Shown here piece after piece: positions 34,579 through 45,554 of a stretch of 64,000 nucleotides of DNA. The position numbers and the translations under genes are program-made. Origin of the DNA: Chamaecrista fasciculata (taxonomy: Eukaryota > Streptophyta > Magnoliopsida > Fabales > Fabaceae); the NCBI GenBank assembly GCA_003254925.1, contig QANZ01023999.1, positions 164,133-228,132 of the forward strand, in the 5' to 3' direction. Below the pieces are notes generated by a model. That model did no database searches. It had not been told where the DNA came from and saw nothing but the letters and a program-made list of their open reading frames with translations. Every line of letters starts with the position of its first letter. Position 1 is the stretch's first letter.

Positions 34579-35042
34579 TTATTGTTGCTAAATTCTTAAT
34601 ATATCCTTTTGACCCAGGTGGATGCATTTTTCATGAGTTTACTAATAATGCTTCACTCCATCAGACTATATTTGGTATTTTACTGATATGGGGAGCAGAA
34701 GCAATTAATTTCATAATTGTTAGAGCATCATCCATTATCAATAGTTGTGCCTACCTTGCTGCAATACTACCTACACGTGTCATTGTTATTTGTGGAGTAA
34801 CTCACTTCATAAATTCATGGATATTCTTGTGGTACTTTGAAGCTATTGCTATGGTGATGACAAGGGACAACTTCTCAAGTGTTAATGTGATTTGCAATTT
34901 GCTTTCTGTCTTGAATTATGAAGGGCTACCTACACATGCACTTATATGGGAAGTGTGTTTCATGTCCAATATCAACCTTGAGGACAAGGTTGTTTTTGTA
35001 GGGGTGGATAATGATACATATCACAAGAGTGAAGTGGTATAA
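34575..35042 (+). CDS. Second ORF, overlapping the end of the first
   Basis: Open from a GTG overlapping the stop of the previous ORF (-1 frame) and running into the 3' LTR, about 155 codons. Much of it is hydrophobic (SIINSCAYLAAILPTRVIVI). The last part, LEDKVVFVG then a DNDT-like turn, resembles the end of plant retroelement polyproteins before the 3' LTR. It may be a continuation of the first ORF by frameshift rather than a separate protein. Confidence 0.35.
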   Translation: MIIVAKFLIYPFDPGGCIFHEFTNNASLHQTIFGILLIWGAEAINFIIVRASSIINSCAYLAAILPTRVIVICGVTHFINSWIFLWYFEAIAMVMTRDNFSSVNVICNLLSVLNYEGLPTHALIWEVCFMSNINLEDKVVFVGVDNDTYHKSEVV

Positions 35043-35384
35043 GGAGCAAATGACTCATAGGTGTGCTGGAAGTAACAAAGACGTGGCAAGCAAAATGTGA
35101 GGCTATCATGTAATCACCTTGCACTAGAGGACAAAAGTTGTTAGCTAGAGGGATCAAGTCTGTTAGCATTTTCTGTTACATCTCTTTTATTATATAAGGA
35201 GCATAATGGTGTAGGAGAAGGTTAAGCAATATGATAGAAAGACCTTGGTCTTGGAGTTAGCACAGACTCGAATATGTGCCTCCTGCTGTACAATTTCCAC
35301 TCTAGTACGAAATTGTTTTGCATTCCTCCATCTTAGTCCTTTCTCTGTCTCTCCATTTTGTCTTTCTTCTTCTTGAGTGTATCA
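35012..35384 (+). repeat. 3' LTR of the non-autonomous element
   Basis: Identical to the 5' LTR over 373 bp and followed by the CAATG duplication. Confidence 0.93.
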
Positions 35385-35639
35385 CAATGCCTTATAAATG
35401 AATAAGAAAAATTATTAAGAACATATACAGTGGTGAGTCATGATACAGAGGAATCAGAAAAAGTATTTGTTGACCATTAATAGGAGTTTCAAGTTTTCAA
35501 AAGATTATACCACTTTTTCAAGATATGAAATCATGCAACCAAAAAGAAAAAACAAAGGCTATTATAAGGACAAAGAAGGAGAAATGAAAGCATATATAAA
35601 AACTCCAAATTAATTGCAAAAAACAATTTTGAAGAATGA

Positions 35640-36480
35640 ATATCACTTACTTATAGGTCCTAGAGACCCAACAGCTAAACTGGCAGTTTCAAACAGAACA
35701 TTTTTGCCAGCTTATGCTTTTGTCGCTGAATTATAAGAATTGATACAGATATCCTACAAATAATGAAAAAAGAATTCTTTAGTGAAAAAAGAAAAACAAA
35801 ATTATGCTCAGTGTTATGAAAAGAGAAGTATATTAGTTCCAAGTCCTTACAGTTAAATCAGCACAGATTTCAAATAACTGGAGCAGGTTGAAAAATTATG
35901 AAGCCTCTATATACAATCTGTTATTTAATAATATATTGAAGAAAGAATAAAGTTAGAAAGTTTTTTTGTACTCTTAAACCTAATCTCATTTGACCAACCA
36001 ATCAAATATTGAAGAAACAATAAATATGAGCAAATCCATTGTGTATATGGATAGAGTGTGATATGAAATAGCACAATCGAGGACTTACTAATTAAAATCT
36101 CACAACAAAATTATATGATGTCTTAATCTTACATTCTACCAGACCGAACTACAAAAAATAAATACAGTAATATCAATTAATAGAAGATATCAAGGACTGA
36201 ACTCAATATTTGAATCAGAAACAACAGCTTTATTAGCTATACTCTAATATACTTCTTCATGCAACTGATACTCAGTAACAGAAATCAATGCTTTTGCTAC
36301 CACTTTAATTTTTTTAACAAAAGGAATAAATTAGAGCATATAAAAAAAATCCTAATTAATTCAAAAATTCAATTTTAAAGAATGAGTACTTACTTATAGG
36401 TGATAGAAACTCAACCTATGTTTCAGCAGCCTTGGCTTCCATAACTAAATTATTATAAGAATTAATACAGAAATCCCTAA
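35640..36480 (-). other. Duplicated terminal-exon-like pieces (copies 2 and 3)
   Basis: Minus-strand pieces start after TTTGTAG (about 35753) and TTTTAG (about 36475), encode DICINSYNSATKA and DFCINSYNNLVMEAKAAET before stops, and are followed by CCTATAA|GTAAGT donors. They resemble the piece at 31971-32027. A microexon-like AG|...|GTAAG segment lies near 35850-35880. Expression is not shown. Confidence 0.3.
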
Positions 36481-36732
36481 AAGAAAACAGAGTTATCAAG
36501 AACTTTATTGTTTCAGTGTGATTCTACTGTATGGAACATTCAACAAAATCTTGAAGTCAAAGACTCCAAATATAATCTATTTTATTTCCAAAGAATTAAG
36601 ATCAGTCACCTGCTATGTTTCATTTTCTAATTATCGAATTTGATTCATTGAATTGAAAATTGTGGCTCCTATTTTTATAATTAATTAATTATTAAGGAAA
36701 TTAATTAATTGAGTACTTTCATAGCAAGAGCT

Positions 36733-37780
36733 TGATGCCTCTTAGGCATAGTCTCAAAGGCTCTGCTTACAAGGTCTTGCCTACAAGGCTTTGCCTCCAA
36801 GACTACGCCTCCAAGGCTTCCCCTCCAAGGCTACGCCTCCAAGGCTTCGCCTACAAGGCTTCGCTTACAAAGCTTCGCCTCCAAAGCTTCGCCTCCAAGG
36901 TGTCTAAGAGATGTCTAAGTGTATAAAAGCAAGACACCTTATGTAAGCTTGACATAGGCCACGTGCCACCCGCAACATCCTTACTTAGACAAGGTAGGGA
37001 ATGTTGTGAAGGTAGGGAGACGCATCTTCCCTCCTTCTCCGAGAACAATCCTAGGATGTGACTTGGTAGGATTGAAGTAAAGGCTTCTTCGTGCTTGACC
37101 ACGATCACTTTGAGTAAGCAAGGTAAGAACTTAGTCTTTAGTAAATGAAGTGATGTTCTTTTGAGCTCAGACCTTCTCGCCTTACTTGCCAAGATGCCCA
37201 CGTCACCTTCCCGCATCAACTCCTTTGAGTTGACGGTTACCTTATGTCCACGTCACCTTCTCCCATCAGGCCCATGAACTGACGGTTACCTCACTCTCAT
37301 CTCCCCACTTTCCCGCATCTTACGTCCCACCTCCTCCATTTGCCCACTTTCCGTATTTTACGGAACCATGTTCCCCATGTTCTCCATGCTGCTTCACGTT
37401 CAGCATCATCCTTCAGCATAACCGTCATCGTTAGTCACCTCTATAAATAGCCCTCTCACCCTTCAGAGAAGGGGTTGAACATTTTTTAGTCGGAAACACA
37501 AAGAGATTTCTCATTTGAGCTCTTACAAACATACTTTCATTTACCTTTGCACTAAGTTCTCTTGTCTTACCAGTGCTTATTCTTAGCGCTTTACTTCTTC
37601 CCTAACGAGAACTTCCCAAGGGTTATTCTTTTATCTAGTTTAATTGTTGTTATTTATTTTGGTAATACTTGGTTGTTGTTATCTGTTGTTTTTCTGTGAT
37701 TCATATGTTGTTGCTCTGAACCTCCAAGTACGAACCCCCGTTCCCGGAACAAGTAGTTAAGTCTAACTAAATTACAAAGG
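36733..37780 (+). mobile_element. LTR-like region with TATA box
   Basis: After the 12-bp array there are CT-rich blocks, a CTATAAATAG box at about 37440-37449, and then a leader-like stretch, as in a retroelement LTR promoter. Clear boundaries and target duplication were not found, so solo LTR is a guess. Confidence 0.4.
36755..36905 (+). repeat. 12-bp tandem array (GCCTCCAAGGCT unit)
   Basis: About twelve degenerate copies of GCCT(C/A)CAAGGCTTC/AC. It lies at the start of an LTR-like region. Confidence 0.85.
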
Positions 37781-37819
37781 ACAATTAACAAAAGTCGAAA
37801 ACATAAAATGGAAAGGGCA

Positions 37820-37925
37820 TAACCTCGATCAATGCAACTAACTACAATCATAGTACTCTTACTGCTAATATAAGATTGCATCGTCTTTGCGTCAAAGAAA
37901 ATACTACTCCAATGTCCTTCCAGAA
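37820..37925 (-). other. Exon-like piece of an unidentified host gene
   Basis: After a CTTGAACAG acceptor (about 37930) the minus strand reads RFLLEGHWSSIFFDAKTM and then YISSKSTMIVVSCIDR up to a possible GTTATG donor. No family recognised. It may belong with the exon at 38119-38300. Confidence 0.3.
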
Positions 37926-38118
37926 GAAACCTGTTCAAGGCAATAAGTCAAAACCAGTATCATATGAAAACAGTTGCCTACACTAGTTTTAGTTTACCCC
38001 AAAACCAAGATTAATTAACATATAAATTGTTATACAGAGAAAGATATATATACCGATAAAGGAATCATAAAGGATTTAGTTCTTTGCAGAGCTGTCTAAG
38101 GATTCCAACTTCAGTTTA

Positions 38119-38305
38119 ACTCATCAATACTATGTGATGGCATGGATATAGAAGACTCCTTCAACTTCTTTGTTGGAGCAAGCTGTTGTTCCTCATCATC
38201 GCTTTGCCGACGCCTCTTTGTTTTTCTCTCCTCTTCCAACTTCAAATCCAGTTGGTGAAGGAAATCACTGTACTCTGATGCATATATTGGACGGACTCCA
38301 CATTC
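38119..38305 (-). other. Exon-like piece encoding a basic C-terminal tail
   Basis: Open minus-strand reading: GIKECGVRPIYASEYSDFL, then LKLEEERKTKRRRQSDDEE, then ISMPSHSIDELN and a stop (about 38119). The composition is convincingly protein-like, with a nuclear-localisation-type KTKRRR. Its 5' side runs into hAT-like sequence, so the gene is probably interrupted. The product is unknown. Confidence 0.4.
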
Positions 38306-38406
38306 TTTGATACCACCATACCCGGACCCATTAAGGATGGTCCGGATCCAGACCCATACTCATAAGGTAAATTTTAGGGTCCCATGGCATTTTCATCATC
38401 CCTACC

Positions 38407-38884
38407 TAGGGATGATCATGGTAGGGTATGGGTAGGGTACTATGATACCTCAACTCGGACCTGAATGTAAGCGAATATCAAAATTAATCCCTATAATACT
38501 CGTTGAGTAGTCCAATCCCCATACCCGTACCCAGACCCGAAAAAATTTTAAAATAAATTATTTTTTGTTAATATAAAATTTATATTCATCCAACGTTTTA
38601 CATCTATAACTATAAATTAAAAAAATAAACCATAAATATGAATGTATTAATAAAATATTTCAATATTTATAAAAAATTAATATCTTTTAATAAAAAGTGT
38701 TAAAGTATTATATTTTTATATATAAAAAAATATTTATTATTATTAATGGGTATATGAGTAGGGTACGGGTATAGTACCACCATACTCGAACCCGAACCCA
38801 TTAAGATTTAGTCCAGGTCGAGATCTATACCCATGAAATAAATTTCATGGTGCCCATTCACTATAAATATTTTGATCATCCCTA
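38407..38884. mobile_element. hAT-like element
   Basis: Starts TAGGGATGATCATGG and ends TTTGATCATCCCTA. Subterminal GGGTA(T/C)GGGTA and TACCCGTACCC motifs are inverted. No exact 8-bp duplication was found. Further related sequence precedes it from about 38305. Confidence 0.5.
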
Positions 38885-39239
38885 TAACTATGATCATGAA
38901 GTTATTGTATGAAGATTCAGGAAAAAAAAAAGTTATTGTATGAATATTGAAGTGATCATCAGAACGCATCGGGCATTTCCGGAGAACAACAAATGGTTCA
39001 TTCACAGCTGAATTTGTCTCTAGCGCGCTATTCCACTTTTCTGTGTGGTTTTGGGGAACGGATCTTCAAGAGTTTCTCAACCTGCATTTCTTGTAAATTT
39101 CTTTAAATTTGGACCATTTAATTTATCAATCTCTCATTGTGCCACTTGTCTCCAACTTTACAAAGTAAGACAAATTTTAATTTATCACACTATTTTAATT
39201 TGTACTAATATCATCTTTTTTTTAAAAGAGAAAATTTAT

Positions 39240-39890
39240 TATTTGGTCCCTAAATTTACACCGAGTTAATTATCAACTGTTTGATCCTTGGGTCAAATTT
39301 AAGACCAAAAAGTACAAATTTAGGGACTAAATAATATAAATTTAGTAAAAATTCTGTGACTAAAAAGTATAAAATCAATTCAAATTCACAGATCAAATAG
39401 TATTAACTTAGTACAAATTTAGGAGCCAAAAAGTATTACTTTAGTAAAAATTCAGGGATTAAAAACTATAAAATTAGTTTAAATTCATAGACTAATTTTG
39501 TATAAATTCAAGGACCAAAAAATGTTAAAATTAGTTCAAATAGTTGATAATTGAAATATTTAAGGACCAAATTGTGTATTTTGATTATTCAGAGACTAAT
39601 TAGTTGACTTGGTGTAAATTTAGAGACCTAATAGTAAGTTTTCTTTCATCAAAACTGCCTATGCTTTCTCAAGAGTTTAGTCCTTGGGTCAAATTCAAAG
39701 ACACAAAGTACAAATTCAAGAACTAAATAATATAAATCAGGGACCAAAAAGTATTAAAATTAGTTCAAATAGTTGATAATTGAAATATTTAAGGACCAAA
39801 TTGTGTATTTTGATTATTCAAAGATTAATTAGTTGACATTGTATAAATTCAGAGACAAAATAATAAATTTTATTTCTTTGAAACGGCCTA
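39240..39890 (+). repeat. Degenerate GGGACCAAAAAGTA tandem repeats
   Basis: A block of about 350 bp is partly repeated (39285-39640 and 39680-39885), sharing GATAATTGAAATATTTAAGG. Internal 35-60 bp units vary around AAATTCAGGGACCAAAAAGT. Confidence 0.6.
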
Positions 39891-40071
39891 TATCTTCTCC
39901 TTTCTTGCGTTTTCAGAAGTTGTGTATCTTCAATCAAGTATCAGACTTTCAACTTAGCATTTCATTATATGAAAAATGTGCATTTGTCATGTTGGGGACA
40001 CGTGGCACTAGAGAGAGGCATTGATGAACTTAATCGTTAGGATTTTGAAGAAATGTATAGGAAATTCACAA

Positions 40072-40710
40072 GCAGACCTGATCACGGGCCGGGCTCGCTA
40101 AAAAACGGGCCGGGCTTTAGGGGGTAATAACAAACAAAAAGTAGGCCCGAGCCCGTTTTATTTCGGGCCGGGCTCGGCCCGTTTTTGATGAATATGGGCC
40201 GGGCTTAATTCCGGGCCCTTTTTAAATAAATTAAACATTAAACTCACTCTCACTCAAATTATATATTTATTAAAATATATATTATATTGGAAATTGAATG
40301 GTGATTGGGAGGGATTGGGAAGAAGATTAGGTGAATGATTGATTTTGATTTTGAAAATTGGAATTGATTGTGGAATTAGAATAGCATAATTGATTTGGAA
40401 ATTAAAAATTAGAATTAAATGTGGTTTGATTTTCTAAAGTTATATATTTATAAAAATATATATTATGTTTATATATATTAAGGAATATATTATACAATAT
40501 ACATATATAAAAATGTATGATATATGTATATTAATACGGGCCGGGCTTTAGGGCCGGGCTGAAAAATAAGCCCGAGCCCGGCCCGTATTAAAACGGGCTT
40601 TTTAAAATTCGGGCTCGTTTTTTTTCGGGCTTTTATTTTCGGGCTCCTTTTCATTTTTTTCGGGCCGGGTAAATCGGGCCGGACGGGCTTTCGGGCTCAT
40701 GATCAGGTCT
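40072..40710. mobile_element. hAT element with GGGCCGGGC-rich ends
   Basis: 639 bp, GCAGACCTGATCACGGGC ... CATGATCAGGTCT, flanked by an exact 8-bp ATTCACAA at 40064-40071 and 40711-40718. No ORF is present. Confidence 0.82.
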
Positions 40711-41290
40711 ATTCACAAGGGAACTCTTGAGAATCCGTTCCCAGTGGTTTTGAGGCGCATCTCATAGGGCTTCCTACATGAGTGACTAAACTTTTCTCGT
40801 TTGAGGAATTAATCTATGATAAAAAGATTTTGGCCAAAACTTCAAATTGATCTTTTATGTATGAGGTGGATTTTAAATAGGTCATTTATATTTTTGTTTT
40901 AGATTGATCCTACATATTTTTATAATTTCTTAAATGCGATAATTAATCTAGAGATATGAGTTTATTTTGACAAGTAGTACTTTGAAGTCGTCAAGAAACA
41001 AAGTCAAGTCGAGTCTCAAAAATGGGTAACTCGTTTCACGGTTAAACAAGTAAAATTTGTCATATTTTTCTTGTTTTAAATTGGAATGCGACGAGGTTAA
41101 AATTATATATTAATCCTTGTAAGGTTCTTTTTCACCCATTTGAGATTAATCACTTGTAACTGAGGTCAAATTATGTTTCAAAAGTAAAGTTTGAGACCAA
41201 TTTGAAATCTATCCCATACATAAGGGATCAATTTGAGGTTTTGACCAAATACTTTTTTTTTTTTATAATTATAGGCCTTATGGATTTGAC

Positions 41291-41636
41291 ACTAGGAAGC
41301 ATGGACACTGACACGGACACGAGACACGACACAGACACGGACACAGCGACACGCTAAACTTTTAAAATTACGCGACACGACACGGCATATATTTATATAT
41401 AAAAATAATTAAATCTTCATCATTTTTAATGAAAAATTTGAAAATAACAATTTTTATTCATAATATATGTCATATCTATTATTATTTTATTTTTTCTGTT
41501 ATATTAAAGTTATAGAAAATTGATTTATATTCTAAAATTTATGAATATGTGTCGTGTCGGTGTCGTACGGGTGTCAGACACTGACACGTGTCTGACACGG
41601 CGACACACCCTTAAAATGAAGTGTCCATGCTTCCTA
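41291..41636. mobile_element. Short hAT element
   Basis: 346 bp, ACTAGGAAGCATGGACAC ... GTGTCCATGCTTCCTA, with exact 8-bp GATTTGAC at 41283-41290 and 41637-41644. GACACGG repeats are present near both ends. Confidence 0.82.
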
Positions 41637-41939
41637 GATTTGACATAAATATAATAATAATTCTTTTGTTTTTTAAAAAAATTCTAATAGAAATTATGGT
41701 AGGGATAGTTTGACGAGATGTTGAATTGTTGATGGTGTCGGCAGATCATGGTGTGGAATCAGTGTGTTTTTAGACAAAATTAGTAATTTAGTTCTTAATT
41801 ATACGACAATTTATCCTCTACCATACTTATTTTGGTGTTGTCTCTGTTGTATGATAATCCAAAACCGTTCATTAGATCTAACGGCTCACCTAATGCCACA
41901 TGTCCATTTTCATTTTCACGTGTTTCCTGCCCAATTATT

Positions 41940-43125
41940 TAAGGGTTGATTGGTAGGTTCATTTTCAGTTTTATTTTCAAAAAAATAAGAAATACTTGAA
42001 AAAACATGTTTGGTCATGATTTCCAAAATCAATTTTCTGAAAACGTTTTTAAATTTAGCTGAATTTCTGAAAACGTCTAAAAGTTTGTTTTCACTGTTTC
42101 TTGTATTAAAATTGGAAATGGGAAACAAAGATTGAAAATGCGGTGGCAATTGGGTAATAATGATAAAAGGAAGAAATCACGCTGGCCGATATTCAAAGAG
42201 ACGTTGCGAAGGTGCTAATGCTACTAGTTAATGTAATAATGATGTTTATATCTATATCTATCTCTATCTATATTATATTATATGTCCCGGGTCAAAAAAA
42301 ATATTATATTATATATTTGAGGGGCTTTTTGACGGTCGATCTTTTAAAATTATAATATAAAATATATTATTTTAAGTATAATACATAAAAGTATATGTAA
42401 ATAAAAAAAAAAATTCATCCCGCGTTCCCCTTCTACGTTCATCTCCAATTCTCTATCTTACATAATACATGTACGCTTACTGTTTTTTTTTGGGTTAACT
42501 ACATGTACGCTTACTTACAAATGGTTTATCAATAAGCCCTATTTTTNTGCATGAATTATTATAATTGTCAATGATTTGGTCTCTGAGTCGAATTTATGGA
42601 CCAAAAAATACAAATTTGATATAAATTTAGAGACTATATAATATAAATTTAATACAAATTCAAGGGCTAAAAATTATAAAATTAATTCAAATTTTATCTA
42701 ATTTCATTATGTAGACTTAAGTAGATCGATGATAAAAATATTCAAATTTAATGGGGACCCTAAAAATTTATTTTATGGTTTAAATTTGGACCTAGTCAAT
42801 TAATTTTTCTTTTTCTTTCTTTTTTACCATTATTATTTTATGTACCACGAGAATAAAAACTACTCAGGAAGGTTAATTTAAATATAGGTACCAATAATAA
42901 AAATAAAAACAAAAACAATCATTTTGGATTTCATTATTTTTAGTTTTTCAAACTTTGCAAACCAAACGCATTTTCATATTTTTCATTTCTAAAATTATAT
43001 TTTGACTTTACAAACCAAACACATTCTCTAAATATTGGAAGTTTGAAAATGAAAACAATTTCTAAAAAATGAAAATAAGAAATATTGAAAACAGAAAATG
43101 TTTTCATGAACCAAACAGCCCCTTA
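41940..43125. mobile_element. Probable Harbinger-like non-autonomous element
   Basis: Left end AAGGGTTGATTGGTAGGTTC pairs imperfectly with right end CATGAACCAAACAGCCCCTT. Subterminal AAAACAGAAAATG sequences are inverted. Boundaries are approximate. A single N is at 42547. Confidence 0.4.
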
Positions 43126-43535
43126 CCTTTTCCATTCTCTTCTCTGTTTGGCCTCCCTTGTACCCTCTCTGTTTGACCTTTTCATTCTGCACCATTCTAC
43201 CTTCTTTTCCCTCCAATGTTGAAGCATCCTCGTCGACAGTGGAGGAGTGGTTGCGTTAGCTAGAAAACATAGATGGTGTTGATATCGCCAGCGTCGATGC
43301 AGTGGAGGAGGTGGAAGTTGGCAATCAGTTTCTTTTTGGTAAGAGAAATTTTTTTAAATTCTTCGCATCCAAAACCAATTCTATTCATAAAGCATTTTTT
43401 TTTTGTGAATTTATGGTCTTCATTATTAGACCAGATTTAACCGACTAGAACTGTTGAACTGGCGGTCCAACCGCGCACCAATTTTTTTTATTATTTTTCT
43501 TATATTTTCACATGTTAACTTTCAAATAAATTAAT

Positions 43536-45321
43536 GGCAAAACACCCTTTCATGCCCCTAACGTTTGCAGTGATTTTCAGTTATGCCCTTAACGTTTTAT
43601 TTTGTTCAGACATGCCCTCAATGTGCAACCAACGTTTCAATTATGCCCTCAATTTTGACTCAATGCACATGTGGCAATTTTTTTTGCTTATGTGTCATTT
43701 TTTTTGTTTGACTTGATTACGTGGCATCTTGACTGGGCATTCTTATTTTGTTTTTCCACCTTGGCATGATGACTGTATTTACATTTTTGAACATAAAAAT
43801 TGAGTAAACTAGCAAATCAGTCCCTGGATTTACATTTTTCATTATCTTCATTCATTTTAGTCCCAAATTCTCAAAATAAAATTGTAAAGTGTCCCAAAAC
43901 ACTTCCAAACATTTCAATTTAGTCCTTAAAAGTATTAAAAACCCTAAAACCTAAACTCTAAAATTCTAAACCCTAAAACCCTAACCCCTAAACCCCTAAA
44001 AAAACCACTCTCTTGCAATCTGGTCCCTAGGTCCTCAAATTTATTAAATCAGAATTAAAAAAAAAAAATTGGTCCCTAAATCCTAATTTCATTATCATCT
44101 TCATCTTCTTCATCATCGTCATCATCTTCTTCACCTTCATCATCTTCATCATCTTTGTAATTTGAACAAACACCTATTTGAGATTTAGGCTATCGTGCGC
44201 CTGGCTCCTATTATGCCGTTCCGCCGCCGTCGCGTGATTTCTCCGGTTACAATTACGGTGCTCCGCAAGGTTATAATTACGGTGCGGCGGCGGCGCCGAC
44301 TGGGTATCCGTACGGTGGTGGGTATAATGAAGCTCCGCCGGCTACGATGGCGTATGGCGGAGGGTATGAAGAGAAGAAAAAGAGTAAGTTTGGAGGGATG
44401 GGGACTGTAGCGGGGGTGTTGGGTGGACTCGCATTGGGAGAAGGAGTGGAAGCGTTGGAGGATCATATTGCAGATAAAGCAGCGGAGAAGGTGGAGGAAG
44501 ATGAGGGTTTTGGTGATGATTATGATGAGGAAGGAGATGATTTCTAGAAATTGAGGTCAAGGAATTGAAGGACATTGTTGATTATTACTACCAAATTACC
44601 ATTTACAAATTACAAGTAATTAAGTTATTTTATTATGGTATGGGTGTTGCTGTGTCATTGAAGAATTATGTAATTTGAGGAGGGTCATGTGTTTGTTCAA
44701 ATTACAAAGATGATGAAGATGATGAAGGTGAAGAAGATGATGATGATGATGAAGAAGATGAAGATGATAATGAAATTAGGATTTAGGGACCAATTTTTTT
44801 TTAATTCTGATTTAATAAATTTGAGGACCTAGGGACCAAATTGCAAGAGAGTGGTTTTTTTAGGGGTTTAGGGGTTAGGGTTTTAGGGTTTAGAATTTTA
44901 GAGTTTAGATTTTAAAGTTTTTAATACTTTTAAGGACTAAATTGAAATGTTTGGAAGTGTTTTTGGACACTTTACAATTTTATTTTGAGAATTTGGGACT
45001 AAAATGAATGAAGATGATGAAAAATGTAAATCAAGGGACTGATTTGTTAGTGTACTCAATTTTTATGTTCAAAAATGTAAATCCAGTCATCATGCCAAGG
45101 TGGAAAAAAAATAAGAATGCCCAGTCATGATGCCACGTAATCAAGTCAAACAAAAAAAATGACACATAAGCAAAAAAAATTGCCACATGTGCATTGAGTC
45201 AAAATTGAGGGCATAATTGAAACGTTGGTTGCACATTGAGGGCATGTCTGAACAAAATGAAACGTTAAGGGCATAACTGAAAATCACTGCAAACGTTAGG
45301 GGTATGAAAGAGTGTTTTGCC
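43536..45321 (+). mobile_element. Pack-MULE carrying an SRC2-like gene fragment
   Basis: The 1786-bp element starts GGCAAAACACCC and ends GAGTGTTTTGCC. TIRs of about 635 bp (43536-44173 and 44689-45321) are nearly identical. An exact 9-bp duplication TAAATTAAT lies at 43527-43535 and 45322-45330. The unique interior (44174-44688) is a captured gene 3' end. No transposase is present. The TIRs include a CCCTAAA-rich patch and a GATGAAGAT-rich patch at their inner ends. Confidence 0.93.
44180..44688 (+). pseudogene. Captured 3' end of an SRC2-like (C2-domain) gene
   Basis: The open frame before the first ATG reads GYRAPGSYYAVPPPSRDF, then Gly/Tyr/Pro-rich sequence (GYNYGAP repeats), then from 44347 AYGGGYEEKKKSKFGGMG, a Gly-rich hydrophobic GVLGGLALGEG segment and an acidic tail ending EEGDDF with a stop at 44545-44547. 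A Gly/Tyr/Pro-rich linker followed by KKKxKFGG...LGG and an acidic end is the C-terminus of plant SRC2-like proteins, which carry an N-terminal C2 domain, absent here. About 140 bp of apparent 3' UTR follow. GC content is far above the flanks. The frame is undamaged, implying recent capture or selection. The parent gene is not in this window. Confidence 0.65.
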
Positions 45322-45554
45322 TAAATTAATTAATGAAATCATATCTTAAGCTCACTTAATTTATTTTATTTTATAAAAAAAAGTTTGTTTGATTTGCATA
45401 AAATTTATTATATTTAAAAACTTATCTAGTTATAACTTTTGAGTTTTGAGTTTTGAGGTATTTATGATATATGAATATATGATTGAAGCAAGTGAAGAAG
45501 AGTATCAAAGTATTAGTTCTGATACTGATATATGAGTTTAGGTTCTGATATATG

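Larger units (their letters stand above)
32444..35384 (+). mobile_element. Non-autonomous LTR retrotransposon with unrecognised ORF
   Basis: Two LTRs of 373 bp (32444-32816 and 35012-35384) begin TGATACATATCAC and end GAGTGTATCA. I read them as identical base for base. A perfect 5-bp duplication CAATG lies at 32439-32443 and 35385-35389. Two bases after the 5' LTR comes TGGTGCTTTCATTG, a plausible tRNA primer-binding site, and AGGGGTGGA before the 3' LTR may be the polypurine tract. The 2.2-kb interior has no protease, reverse transcriptase, RNase H or integrase motif, so mobility must depend on proteins from elsewhere. Identical LTRs imply a very recent insertion. Confidence 0.93.
38890..41280. 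repeat. Segmental duplication block 1
   Basis: Host sequence recurring at 54255-54305 plus 59222-59815. Examples are CAGCTGAATTTGTCTCT and the block opening ATAAAAAGATTTTGGCCAAA (40817 and 59352). Two hAT-type insertions and local repeats distinguish this copy. Confidence 0.7.

Noticed and set aside
36755..36905. CRISPR-like regular repeat
   Set aside because: Units are contiguous without spacers, and the genome is a plant; it is a simple tandem array.
36851..37219. 122-codon minus-strand ORF next to the 12-bp array
   Set aside because: No similarity to known domains; it overlaps tandem repeats and LTR-like sequence.
44185..44575. Arg/Pro-rich antisense ORFs over the SRC2-like fragment
   Set aside because: The sense strand reads as a known protein type with a natural stop; the antisense composition is a by-product of GC-rich codons.
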